From: Pseudovirgaria hyperparasitica | Lineage: Eukaryota; Ascomycota; Dothideomycetes; Acrospermales; Acrospermaceae | Direction: 5' to 3' | Assembly (NCBI RefSeq): GCF_010093815.1 | Contig: NW_022985572.1 | Coordinates: 167,548-231,547 of the forward strand | DNA length: 64,000 nt | Shown here: piece by piece, positions 25,301 to 35,757 of the stretch | Layout: every line of letters starts with the position of its first letter | How positions within the stretch are numbered: the first letter of the stretch is position 1 | Notes under the pieces: generated by a model | What the model was told of the DNA's origin: nothing | Databases searched by the model: none | The model's input: the letters and a program-made list of their open reading frames with translations, nothing else | Made by a program: the position numbers and the translations under genes

Positions 25301-25828
25301 CTTGGTCTGCTTGACAACGAAGACGAAGCACTGGCCTATGCAGCTCTGCTATCACAGGAGAGTCTGGAGAACGAGGCAAAGCGGAGACTGAGCGAGAATA
25401 GCGTCCAGAGCAACGACACCGTGATAGTACCAAGCTCCTCCGAAACGGCCACAACGCCAGTCAATGACGAGGTCGATCCTGAGATTGCAGAAGCTATTCG
25501 CCTGAGCTTGCAGGAGAGCTCTATATCAGAGACCCACCAACCGTACTATTCCTCGCCACCAACCGATTCAAGCTTGGACTCGTTCAGCATCCCGATCAAG
25601 TACGCGAAGAACAAAAGATCGCCAAAATCCCGTGCAAAGACGACATTGGCGTCGAACTCGTCGTCGCCGCCAGCTGCTGCTGCGGAAGGGTCTAACAGGG
25701 CTGAGCTTGACGATCTGGAGTACGCGATGCAACTGAGTCTTGCGGAGGAGAAGAGTAGACTCGAGTCAGTGGAGCAGAATGACCCCTTTCCCTATCTGTC
25801 AGGCGGGAAAGGCAAGGGCAAGATGTAG
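22351..25828 (+). CDS. F-box protein with WD40-like repeats and C-terminal ubiquitin-interacting motifs (two exons)
   Basis: Likely SCF ubiquitin-ligase substrate adaptor. Exons 22,351-22,756 and 22,812-25,828 (55-nt intron, GTATGA...CTCTACAG) give 1,140 residues. The splice creates the F-box, with KLPN from exon 1 running into EVLTHAISHLSPTDLSAVAL in exon 2. Further on are WD-like blades (GTSTGIVLLWDIRAP, GGNDGLVQAWDPLA). The C-terminal region has three UIM-like helices: EDEALAYAALLSQES, DPEIAEAIRLSLQESS and LDDLEYAMQLSLAEE. An upstream in-frame ATG at 22,192 exists, but the 22,192-22,350 stretch looks like leader. F-box plus UIM suggests a protein that both recruits and reads ubiquitin. The substrate is unknown. 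Confidence 0.8.
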
Positions 25829-26275
25829 ACTGCGTTTCGGACTAGGTTGTGACGCCTTTTCGGTGGGATTTCATTTGACTTTCTCTTCTAGGTCTCACTT
25901 CAAGTTTAATAGCTCTTGTTGATTGTTGTTGTTGTCGTTGTAGACTGCTGCTCAATATATTCATGCTTTTTCCCTGTTGCTGTCTTGAGTGGCTCAGTAT
26001 GCTATCGTGTGAAGAATTTCTAAGACCGCTAAATCTGTCACTGGAAGTCTGAGTAGAACCGACCCAAAGACACGACATAAGTGTATGATCCCTCATAGAG
26101 AGAACGGATCTGAAAAGGGGACGTTGAATATGCTCACTTATACCGCAATCATAGAACACCTCATCATGCACACCCCCAACCGAGCTTCATCCGGACCCAC
26201 TTAAAAGTTTCAATGTCTCGTGAATTCATGCATGCTTGTCGCATTGCAGATGTATCGTCGAACAATGCTGCGATA
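25829..26275. other. Intergenic, 3' UTR of the F-box gene and URB1 promoter
   Basis: A GTTGTTGTTGTCGTTG-type trinucleotide run lies near 25,921-25,939, probably in the F-box gene's 3' UTR. No other gene or element was seen. An in-frame ATG at 26,213 could extend URB1 by 21 residues. Confidence 0.4.
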
Positions 26276-29200
26276 ATGACTGAGCAACAAATGGAAGAAG
26301 ATGAGCACCAGATAGTGACCGTGAATAGTCCGGAGCAGCTCGCGAAGCTGCTGCATTTCCAGCAGGACACGGCCGTGGCCTCCCATGGTAAACCTCTAAT
26401 TCTTGATATGTCAACAAAATTGTACTAAATCAGGGTAGATCTCAAATCTGCAAAGGGATTCCTCCAGACGTGCCTGGCTACAATATCTGAAGCAACGCCG
26501 ACAGGGAAGAATGTCGATGTTTTCTCGGCATATCTGGAGCGTCAATTCGCTCAATATCAGAGTGGATCGAAGGACGACGCCGATAAGCCGGCTTTCTTAC
26601 CGGATGTCTTCCAGACGTGGAATCTCGCCGTTACGAACAGCAATGATCGCCTCTTTGCACTGTCCACTCGCGTTCTTCGGCTTATCCTCCAGTGTATCTC
26701 CAACTCGTTCGACTTGAGTCGTTTTGGCGCCCCGTTGTGCCGGACTCTCTTGCAGTATGGCAACCTCAAGACGGTGTCGCGTGGGATGTCAAGCGTCAAG
26801 CTGAGTGTCAGTTCGCCGTGTCTCCAACTTATGACAGAGCTTGTCACCTTTGATGGAGGTGCGTTTGCGCGACAAGTCTTTCTGAAGCGCGAGTGGACGT
26901 TCGACTCAAGTGCTCTGTCGCGCAAGCTTGGCTATGCCAATCGTCGTGGGGAGAATGAGACGTTCGAAAAGGTTCGCGAATCCATTAGATCTGATGCAAT
27001 CAGATATGTGTTGGCCCACCTGAAGTTTCAGCCTGCGCAGACGCAGATCGAGATCTTGAAGCTGGGTAATGTGGTGCGGCCGATGTTTGACCACCTGATA
27101 TCGGATACGCATGATATTGCCATGGCGGTACTGGACACGGTTCGGGAGAGTGTGCTCAGGAATAAGGGCATACCGAGGTCTAGTAAGAGCTTTCTGCTTA
27201 CAGACCGAGTGCTATCGAATGTTGCAAAACTTTACCACACAGAGTCCCACGATACAGAGGATAGTGCAGAGCGAAACGTGCACGATGTTGCACACTCGTT
27301 TCTTCTGTTGGCGTGTACATCGGCTCAGAACGGAACGCTATATGACTCTTGGGGCTGGTATTACCGGAAAAGGGAGGATATTGAGACGAGCAACGATCAG
27401 GTTTCGTTCCCGCTGATGACAACACCAACTGCCACGTCCCTGCGAGGTCATGAGGTCCATCCGCGCAACACGAAATTGGCCAGTTTTCTCCAGACGCTAC
27501 GGCCATGGGCGTCAAACCTGGAGCAAGATCTTACACTTGCCATCTTTGAGAGCTGCCCGGAGTTGATGGCCGACTACTTCCTGAAGAAGTCAAGTTTCCA
27601 GTTTGACCCGAAACTGACGGCAACGTGGATAGGATATGCGTCGTTCATGTATGCTTCCATATCACTACCGGTGCCGAAATACTTTGGGCGAACCGGTTCG
27701 TACGACTCGTCGCCTCCGCAGCTATCAGTCATACTGGAGAATCTTCTACCGTCCGCCCTCAACCAAGCAGTACTTACCCGCTGCCTGAACCAGAGCGTGG
27801 AGCTTATCACCTTTTTTGCAGTCCGAATCCTCATCATAGCGCTGGAGAAGCTCGAGACCGTGCTCAAGATGTTTGAAGAGGCATGTCTCGCCAGGAACAA
27901 GGCAACCTGGGAGGCCGCTGGCCAGACGTTGGTATATGAATTCTGTCAACGGTGTCCGAAGATGAAAGATGCCGTCGCAGTATTCTTCAAGTCCAAACCT
28001 GAACGCCAACTTGAGCGTGAAGCCATCACACGGCTACTGGCGCTCTACTACCGAGTCGTGCCATTGACCGCGCTCGAAGAGAACCTCGACGTCTCGAAGC
28101 ATCTGACGGAGATACTGAAGGCTGATCCACCGCAAGACCATGGAGCGAAGGAGCTTAAGCTTCTCGAGCTAGGCCATTTGCTGAACTGTGCGAGATGGTC
28201 ATTGTCCATGAATTGGTTCAAAAAGGGGGAAGGGTCTGACCTGTCCCCATTCACAGCACTGCTGAAGATAGTAGCTGGATCCTCGTCTGAGTCGGACCTA
28301 CAGAGCTCAAATTCCACCGATCAGATACGTGATATCGTGGCAAGCGTCGCACGGGACAATTATTTCCTGCAGTCTGAGACCGACGTGTCGTCTTGTGAGG
28401 CCCTTGTCTTGAGCATAGCCATGTGTCCCGGCCAACGCTTCCTGAGCTTCCTCGACGACTGCATCGCCAGACATGTCAAGCGACCGATCAAATACTGGGA
28501 CGACTTGGAGACCCTCAAATCGAAAGACAAGACACTTGCCCATGCCAAGGGTCCATTGAGCATGATCTGGATGACCATCTACGAGCAATCCTCGTTCCTA
28601 CGCGATGCCGATGACATCCTCATCGAGAGAGCCGCCTGGATAGCACGCTTCTCGCTCTGCTGCAAGGCGATAGGAGAGAATGCTACCCTCATCGACGCAT
28701 CAATGCACCACATCGCCAAGTCCAGCACCAAAACCATGCGCACCACAATCAAAAAGACCCTCAGAGACGCCTCCTCACACGAACGCAGCGCCAAACAAAC
28801 TCTCATCCAAACCACCCTCTCCACCAAACCCCAACCACCACCACCACCACCACCACCACAAACCGCCCCCGAACCCTCCGAACCCCCTCCAACCAAAACC
28901 CCAAAAGTCAACTTCACCTTCCCGCCCCCCTACGACCAAGACCACCCAGCCCTTACCCGCGCCCCACACAAAGACATCGAAGCCCTCATCGCCGACGCCG
29001 ACCTCCCCGCCCTAATCCTCTACCTCTCCTCCCCCGACCTGCACATCCGCATCCAAGCCCACACCCTCCTCTCATCCATCACCTCCGCCCTGCCCCACTC
29101 CCCCTACCAAGAACGCACCCAACTCGCCCTCCTCCTCGGCGAACTCCTCGAAACCGCCAATTCATTCCATACTCTCCACTCCTCTTCTTCTTCTTCTTCA

Positions 29201-29872
29201 ACCCCCTCAACCCCTTCAACCCCCGCCCTCAAATCCATCCCGGCCCTCCCCTTCACAGCAACCCAATTCGCCGCCCACGCCCTCCCCATCCTCGCCGACC
29301 CAACACACCCCCTTTACCCCAAACTAAACTCCTTCCTCAACCGCGAACCAGCATGGCACATCCCCCGCCTCCCATCCTACTGGCTCCGCTCCGCCGTCCT
29401 CAACATCCCTTCCTCTTCCTCCAACAACAACGTAGACGACTACGACCCCCACCGCGAAATAACCTGGGTGCTCGACTACCTTATCGACGCACTTGCCTCG
29501 ACGGCAGATCTGAGACTGTGTTTTCGCAAGGGGGTGTTTGAGAGGGTTTGTGCGTTGTATGGTGGGGCGAAGGCGAAGGCGAACGGGTCGGCGACGGCGG
29601 GGGTGGGGGTAAAGGGGAAGGTGTTGAGGTTGTTGTGGAGGGCGACGGGGCTGGAGGGGGGGAGTGATTTGTTGGTTACGAGGTATGCGGTGTTGGGGTG
29701 GGTGAGGGGGATGAGGGCGGGGGATGGTGATGGGTTTGAAGGGGCGTTGGGGGAGTTGGAGGAGAGGATTGTGGCGACGTGTAGTCGGGAGAGGATCGGG
29801 GAGTGGAGTCATGGGACGGTTGTTGTTGGGGCGGCGGGTGTGGGTGTGGGTGAGGAGATGGATGTGGATTAG
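26276..29872 (+). CDS. URB1: Nucleolar pre-ribosomal-associated protein 1 (URB1/NPA1-like), two exons
   Basis: Predicted nucleolar scaffold for early 60S ribosome assembly. Exons 26,276-26,387 and 26,439-29,872 (51-nt intron; acceptor GGTAG chosen because it alone restores the frame) give 1,181 residues. The N-terminus (QLAKLLHFQQD ... DLKSAKGFLQTCL), the block LSRFGAPLCRTLLQYGN and the FLKREWTFDSS...LGYANRRG stretch match the Npa1 N-terminal domain. The rest is helical-repeat-like. A proline-rich linker (seven to nine consecutive Pro near 28,835) interrupts it. It is shorter than yeast Urb1, as is usual in filamentous ascomycetes. The coding strand is strikingly C-rich at 28,790-29,460 and G-rich from 29,520 to the end. 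The start could alternatively be 26,213. Confidence 0.8.
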
Positions 29873-30024
29873 TTAGTTGGTTGAGGGAATGTAGGGTAGG
29901 ATGTGTGTATTATGTTTGGATAATGCTTATTATCAATCGCTCGAGACTTGTATTTGATACATTTGTTTGATTGTTCTCACTCCTAGACTATGATATCTCC
30001 AAGCAGGGACAAGCAAGTGTACTC

Positions 30025-30999
30025 TCACATCCCAGCCCATTCAATACAGAAAGTACGCACGTCTACCGCATCATCGGGCTGTGTTGATGTCTCGGACTGT
30101 GGCTCCCGACCTCCTACAAGGTAGCCCTTCTTCACCGCCGTGCCTAGCCGACCACCTCCAACGAGATCGAGCAGGTTGAACTCTTCGTCCCAGTCCTTGC
30201 CGACTGCTAGGAAATGACTGTGATACCGGAGCGGGTCGCCAGGGTACACACAGTACTTGCACCCGAAACGGAGCCCGGGAGTCATAAAGTAGCCCTTCTT
30301 GTAGAGGTGGGAGAAAAGTGGATAAGAGCTGCCGACCGCCGGGAGAGGCAGCGAGGATTCGGCATGCATTGGTAAAGGTGGGTGCGATGTCATAGGTGTA
30401 ATGTGCCATTGATCGACCTTTTTAAGCAGGTCGAGCTCAGGCTTTGCATTGACAGGAGTAGACGGGGCGCCAGAGAACAGAGACACATCGTCGTCTGTCT
30501 CCGTGGGAGCACCTTGAGAAGACTCCGTGGCAGAAGCAATGCTACTAGGCTCTTCGTCGACACCGAGATGCAGAAGATCACCTGACGCAGGCTTGTCCTT
30601 CGCCTTACCTTTCTTCTCTCGCTCCCTTTTGAAGTGCTCTTCCCTCTTCTTGTCTGCTTGGCGCTTACCAGCTAAAGAAAGCTCACGGCCCTGTGTCGCG
30701 AGGATACTTTTGAACACTCTCTGCTCTTCAGCACTCATCCCCCAGATGCCTTCTCGATGCGCTAGTGCATCGTCTACGAGGTACGCAACGCCCTTTTCAA
30801 CAAGAACTCTGGCTTCTTCAGGCATGAGCTCGAGAGGCACACCGAGGAAGACATTTTGTTGCGATACGTGGGGTATGGTACCAATCAGTACACCACAGAC
30901 GTTGTGCTCACGCCGCAGATATGCGATAGTCGGTGTATCGAAGAGAAGATATCGACCTTGCACAACCGAGATCGGTATCGGCGTAGTCACGTCGGCCAT
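30025..30999 (-). CDS. SEN34: tRNA-splicing endonuclease subunit SEN34
   Basis: Catalytic subunit that cuts the 3' splice site of intron-containing pre-tRNAs in the Sen2/15/34/54 complex. Single exon, 324 residues. The N-terminal domain begins MADVTTPIPISVVQGRYLLF and includes LRREHNVCGVLIG. A charged low-complexity linker (about residues 100-210) leads to the C-terminal nuclease fold. There, KKGYFMTPGLRFGCKYCVYPGDPLRYHSHF carries the expected Tyr and His, and AVKKGYLVGG carries the catalytic Lys. It ends FCIEWAGM, and length and domain order are normal. It is convergent with URB1, with only about 150 bp between the stops. Confidence 0.9.
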   Translation of the reverse strand: MADVTTPIPISVVQGRYLLFDTPTIAYLRREHNVCGVLIGTIPHVSQQNVFLGVPLELMPEEARVLVEKGVAYLVDDALAHREGIWGMSAEEQRVFKSILATQGRELSLAGKRQADKKREEHFKREREKKGKAKDKPASGDLLHLGVDEEPSSIASATESSQGAPTETDDDVSLFSGAPSTPVNAKPELDLLKKVDQWHITPMTSHPPLPMHAESSLPLPAVGSSYPLFSHLYKKGYFMTPGLRFGCKYCVYPGDPLRYHSHFLAVGKDWDEEFNLLDLVGGGRLGTAVKKGYLVGGREPQSETSTQPDDAVDVRTFCIEWAGM

Positions 31000-31470
31000 G
31001 TCGGCGGACCAGTCTGGTGAAGCACTGATTAGCTAAATGCTACAACACGCTTCACATGCATGCTTCGAAATGTAGTCCCTTGGTTGCTTTCATATAACGG
31101 ATCTCTTGTTGTGTTATGTAGTCATCAAAGTCGAAACTCAGTGGATTGACAGATTATAACGGTTGATAATCATGCTGAGGGGGAAGTTACAGTGTATGAA
31201 GAGAGTAGTTAGCTTACTGTTCTATAGGTTACTGGCTGTTTTGACAGGTCCAGAGCGCATAAATTCATGGCGGTTGGCGATCCATGTTGGACCGTTGGAG
31301 AGGTGTTGTGGGATTACAAAAAAGCTCGGAGGTCGTAGAAATTCTTTAATCGGTATGACTAAGCGGGCGCTCATACTGCTATCGGAGATGTCTTGGCAAC
31401 TGTGGACTACATAGTCCATGCCGATATCTGGCTTTCAACAAATTGACGCCAAGGCAGTCGCTGTGTAGTG
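31000..31470. other. Intergenic between SEN34 and the small membrane-protein gene
   Basis: This stretch should hold the SEN34 promoter (minus strand) and that of the next gene (plus strand). Short ORFs here on both strands lack any resemblance to known proteins. No repeat or RNA gene was seen. Confidence 0.4.
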
Positions 31471-31793
31471 ATGAACTTCTGGCTAGGCTTCGGCCTCATC
31501 CTACTGCTTCCTATCACCGCATTCTTTGGTCAGTTAGATTCAACTGCTGTAGTACGATCCTTTGACACCTTTCAGCATTCCTGATCCTTTCATCTTGCAT
31601 GGGCGACAGATTCCGAGCACGTGTTCAAGCACGTCTATCCCCTCTATCGGCTGTGTCATACCCAGGGCAAGCATCATTCGGTCGAACGTATGCCAGATCG
31701 ATGATGTCTGGGGCTGCTCCGGCGGGATGGGAGCAGATCGAAATGGAGGACATGATGAGTGATATTCGCGATTCAGGGGACGACGAAAGATGA
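31471..31793 (+). CDS. Small single-pass membrane protein, 91 residues (two exons)
   Basis: Exons 31,471-31,528 and 31,576-31,793 are joined by a 47-nt intron (GTCAGT donor, TTTCAG acceptor). The result reads MNFWLGFGLILLLPITAFF, then AFLILSSCMGDRFRARVQARLS, then an acidic tail EDMMSDIRDSGDDER. The N-terminal 25-28 residues form one hydrophobic helix, so it could be a signal anchor, followed by a basic then an acidic soluble tail. I do not recognise the family. Support is the clean splice, the coding-like composition and the plausible membrane-protein architecture. The gene is convergent with NUP49. Confidence 0.5.
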
Positions 31794-31941
31794 TGCTTGA
31801 GACATGATCCTCAATCACGCAGATTTTGCATATTGTTACATTTTACAGCTTTACAAGCCACCGATTAAGCTATGCTCTTGCAGACAGTCACACACCAGAA
31901 ACGCCTCTGTATGCATATGCCGCATTCGTACCAAGGTCAAT

Positions 31942-33573
31942 TCACATACCATTCCTGTTCCCCAGAATAACATTGATCAAGCCTTCCCTCGTCTCGCCGA
32001 CCTTAGTGGCTAAGTTCAGAATCGCCGCTTCAAAGGCTTGGAAAGTCATGCCAAGATCTTTCAGTCCGTCATGCTTGGCCGGTGTTTGGCCCATGCCAGA
32101 AGCGCCGCGATCTCTTAGCTCCGTGAGCTCCCGTGCCTTTTGCATAGTGCTAGCCTCGACTGTATGCAAGTGTGACTCGATTTCCTCCAGGTGTGCCTGA
32201 TGTTGCGTGATGGCCTCCGATAAACCAGCTTGCTTCGACTCGAAGTAAGAGGCCATATCGACGGCCGAAGAGATGTCTTGATCAGCCAGCGAGGATCTCG
32301 GAAGGGACGTCCCGAAGCCAGAATTTCCGGGGTAGTGGAACTGGGATGGTAATTTCAATTGCTCAATAGCCATAAAGGAGAGCCTGGCTTCTTCTGCATC
32401 CCGCTTCACGCTCAACTTCACATTGTGAATATCATTTGCATCGTTGTCGAGAGCAGTCTCCACCGCGTTGAGTCGACTCGAGAGATATTCGACATCTGGC
32501 GCTACGCTCGCAATCTTCTCTTGCATGGAGGGGAGGAAAACGCTGATCTGAGTGTGGTACTGTAGCTGTTGCTGGATGAAGTTCTCCATTTGTACTATTT
32601 CATTCTTGAGAGATTCGTGGAGGTCGGAGAACCGAGTGCTTGGCCTGAGATTGGAAAGATCAATCGTCACCCCCGGAACAGTATTCGTCGATGCGCCCGC
32701 GTTTTGCTGCTGTGCATTGTTTTGGCCGCCGAATAGCGAGGATCCGGTAGCCTGAGCTGGTTGTGTAGAACCAAATAGAGTAGGCTTTGATTGGGCTTGT
32801 GTCGTGCTTGAAGCACCGCTTTGCCACATGGTCAGATGAAGACTTACGCCGATCAGATCAAAGAACTTACAACAACGACGGGGTTGCCGGCTTGTTTTGA
32901 TTGTTTAAGCCCCCGAAAAGCCCACCGCTTTGTTGCCCCTGCGTCTGGGTACCTCCACCAAGCGTCGTTCCACCAAACAAGGATGAGCTTGCTTGTGGTT
33001 GGCTCTGTGCCGTATTGTTTCCGCCAAAAAGTCCACCCGTGGTGCCTGTAGCTTGAGATTGACCGAAAAGACCGCTTCCTGCAGTTGCAGTATTTTGCGT
33101 TTGTGGAGCTTGTGTACTGGCGGCATTACCGAAAAGGCCTCCGCTCTGAGGCGCAGAAGACGTGGTCTGTCCAAAAAGTCCACTGCTCTGAGGTTGTGAC
33201 GTTGTATTACCAAATAATCCACCTGTACTGGGTGCCTTTGTCGAAGCACCGAACAGTCCGCCGGTTTGAGGTTGCGTAGTAGCTGCCGGAGCTCCAAAGA
33301 GTCCGCTAGTTTGCGCAGTGTTTGTCGTCGAACCGAAGAGAGAGTTGCCTCGCTGGGGTTGTGCGGCAGCGCCAGAATTACTATTCATACGGTCAGCGTC
33401 ACCGAATAGAAGACATCGACACTCAGATCAAGGGAGGATGCAAGCCAGGTAGGCCTGCTACGCGGTTGCAACTGTGCGCGCCCGCGCGCAAACATCGAAA
33501 TATGGACGCACAACAAGGAGTTTGTTTGGCTTGTGTTTATGCTGAGGGAGTTTGACCTGCCGAAGCCCGACAT
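31942..33573 (-). CDS. NUP49: FG-nucleoporin NUP49/NUP58 homologue (three exons)
   Basis: Channel nucleoporin of the Nsp1-Nup57-Nup49 complex. On the minus strand the exons are 33,573-33,512, 33,380-32,871 and 32,818-31,942, giving 482 residues. The introns are 131 and 52 nt (donors GTGCGT and GTAAGT), and both junctions restore FG-type context (NSLF|NSG, PSLF|GAS). The N-terminus MSGFGRSNSLSINT is typical. Residues up to about 240 are GLFG/SLFG repeats in Gln/Thr/Ala-rich spacers, the cohesive barrier. After GVTIDLSNLRPSTRFSDLHE the protein is a coiled coil (QMENFIQQQLQ ... DVEYLSSRLNAVE) that assembles with Nsp1 and Nup57. The start shares a roughly 380-bp promoter region with divergent FIP1. 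Confidence 0.88.
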
Positions 33574-33956
33574 TTTGAGTCTTGACGTCCACCACGAACT
33601 AGCTGTGGTGATGTCGCGCGGTGTATAGCGTAGTCGCGGCTACGGAAACGTCCAGGGCGAGCCGGCTAGAGCTGGCAGAGAGTTTGTTCTTCGGATCTTA
33701 TAGCGCGGGATTCGTTATTGAGAGACGGTGTATAGGCTTTCGTTGTGGATAGTCTCGAGTGTCAACATTTGTTGCGGCAGACAGCTTCGGCGTGAAGTTC
33801 GTTTTGGCCCGACGCGCCATCAGCCAATCAAAGAGCTACATCAGCTCCGGCATCCATAGCTACCTCTAAACATTCAACCTTCGGCTCCACCCTCTCATTT
33901 TGCTCACGCAATCACTGTGACACTATTCCTCCATAGACCTTGGCTTGAGAATCAAC
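33574..33956. promoter_or_regulatory. Bidirectional promoter region between NUP49 and FIP1
   Basis: 383 bp separate the two divergent start codons, so both core promoters must lie here. A CCAATC motif occurs near 33,823 (CAGCCAATCAAAG). Pyrimidine-rich sequence precedes the FIP1 ATG. No TATA box is evident. Confidence 0.55.
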
Positions 33957-35097
33957 ATGGAGGACGAAGATGACTTTTACGGCACAGGAGAGGGAGGGCA
34001 AGACGCCAATGCGCACGAGACACCGGCGGATGAAGGTGACGATGTAAAAGACGAGAAAATGGACGAGGAGCTTGAGGAAGGCGAAGAGGAAGAGTCAGAC
34101 GATTCGGTACGTGCTGCGGTCTTCGTATCATGCCGTCGCTAACTCACAGCTGCAGGACATCGACATCATAACAGAGCGCAAAGATAATGCCGAACCTGCA
34201 CCGTAAGTCGCCCTTGCGCTCACTCTAGTCGCGCAACAACAATGGAGGCTTGCATTTCTACGTACTGAAGGATGGTTGTAGTCCACGGAATCAATATCAG
34301 TCAATTAAACAGGATCCACGGCCGTCGTCAACAGACGTGGCTTCAAGAGGCGGACAGCAATCGACAGCTAGCAGAATATCTACGGCGCCAACACCGGTAG
34401 CGTCGCAAAAGCTGCGAGATGGCTCAAAGTTTCCTGAGGTACATACCTCGACTGTGAATGTCGAAGCAGATCCTATGTATGAGCCTGCTGGAAAGCCTAT
34501 ATCGCAGGTTGACCTTGATGCGGGTAAGTCCTTCTCTATGGTACACGTATATGAAGTTACGCCGACTCACATACGTTCTGTGCAGACATGGCCGAGCATA
34601 CGAAGCCATGGCGTCTTCCAGGCAGTGACCAAAGCGATTACTTCAATTATGGCTTCGACGAATTCACATGGGCGTCCTACGTCATCCGACAGCAAACTAT
34701 GGCGAACCAACTTGTCAGCCAAAAAGCAGAAACTGCGCAATTCCAACAGATGTTTGGGGGTGGTATGCCTGGCATGCCAGTGCCCCCGGCAGCACCTGCT
34801 GCTCCCCAAGGAGGGGGCGGAGGACCGCCTGCGGGCATGCCGGGAATGCCCAGCGAACAAGAGATGATGCAAATGGCACAGATGATGATGGCGAGCGGGC
34901 AGGACCCTAGCTCAATGGACTTTGGCACATTCATGCAGCAATTTGGCGGCGGCGGTGGTGGTCAAGGCCAAGGCCAAGCTCAGGGCAATTATGGAAACCA
35001 GAATTACCAAAACCAAGGCTCAGGACAGAACGCTGGCGGTGGTGGCGGCAATTTTGGAGGCGGTAGAGGGAGTCGAAGAGGGGGTAGATGGAACTGA
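33957..35097 (+). CDS. FIP1: Pre-mRNA polyadenylation factor FIP1 (four exons)
   Basis: Bridges poly(A) polymerase and the cleavage/polyadenylation factor. Exons 33,957-34,106, 34,156-34,202, 34,282-34,523 and 34,586-35,097 give 316 residues in one frame. The acidic N-terminus (MEDEDDFYG ... [14 protein letters not shown]) runs into [10 protein letters not shown]. The conserved Fip1 core lies across the last junction: [19 protein letters not shown], then [17 protein letters not shown]. The C-terminus is Met/Gly/Gln-rich and ends in RGG-type repeats ([11 protein letters not shown]). A tandem acceptor (CACAG/CTGCAG) at exon 2 could add two residues (LQ) with no frame change. The TGTAG acceptor for exon 3 is chosen because the nearer downstream AAACAG breaks the frame. 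Confidence 0.87.
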
Positions 35098-35757
35098 AGG
35101 TCTCCATAACTGCATGGGAGGCGTTGGGAGGTTGTCACAAATATGCCAGGTTTGACACGGTATGTAAAAGTAATCGAGACACTATGAGCAGCTCCGGATA
35201 CCCCATTGATGTACATGGTTTGAGGGGGACTCGCTACGAGCCTCCACAAGGCTTGATATACACGATTAACATGCTGCACCGAAGAAACCGTTCATATGTT
35301 CCACTTCATACGCCCCTGTACAACTATCATATAGTCTTATCGGTGGTTACTCGTTCAAGCATGCCCATGACGAGGATTCAGCTTTTATATGATCCGGTCT
35401 GGCTAAATTTAGCAGGATTTAGAGATCTTCATGAATCGCCCACACCCCGAACATCGAACTTGGAAGGCTGCATGTTGGCCCCAGCCGGCTGATGAACTGA
35501 ACCTATCCACGGCCAGTATCATTGGTGCAAGACACCAGTTTACTGCGTTTTCGTACGCATCGATTGGAGGTTCAGTCACATAGCATGCCATTCTTTGCGT
35601 CTTATGCCTCCCAGGTAAGTGGCGCTATACTGCAGACCTCCAAGTGATCAAGTACGGATGCAATCCCGAGACCATGGGTCGCGCTGTGTACTTCACGCAG
35701 AGTATGCCCATATATGTTACGTGAATCGACCCTCGAAAGCAAATTCCGCGACGAGCC
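35098..35757. other. Intergenic between FIP1 and the rhodopsin-domain gene
   Basis: Nothing recognisable is seen beyond expected UTR and promoter sequence. Overlapping short ORFs on both strands have no coding signature. Confidence 0.4.

Noticed and set aside
28680-29015. Overlapping His/Pro-rich ORF in the URB1 C-rich region
   Set aside because: A compositional shadow of the real URB1 frame.
29324-29812. 162-codon minus-strand ORF under URB1
   Set aside because: An antisense shadow caused by the skewed composition; the plus frame carries the conserved protein.
31163-31414. 83-codon ORF upstream of the small membrane-protein gene
   Set aside because: No coding signature and no splice connection to neighbours.
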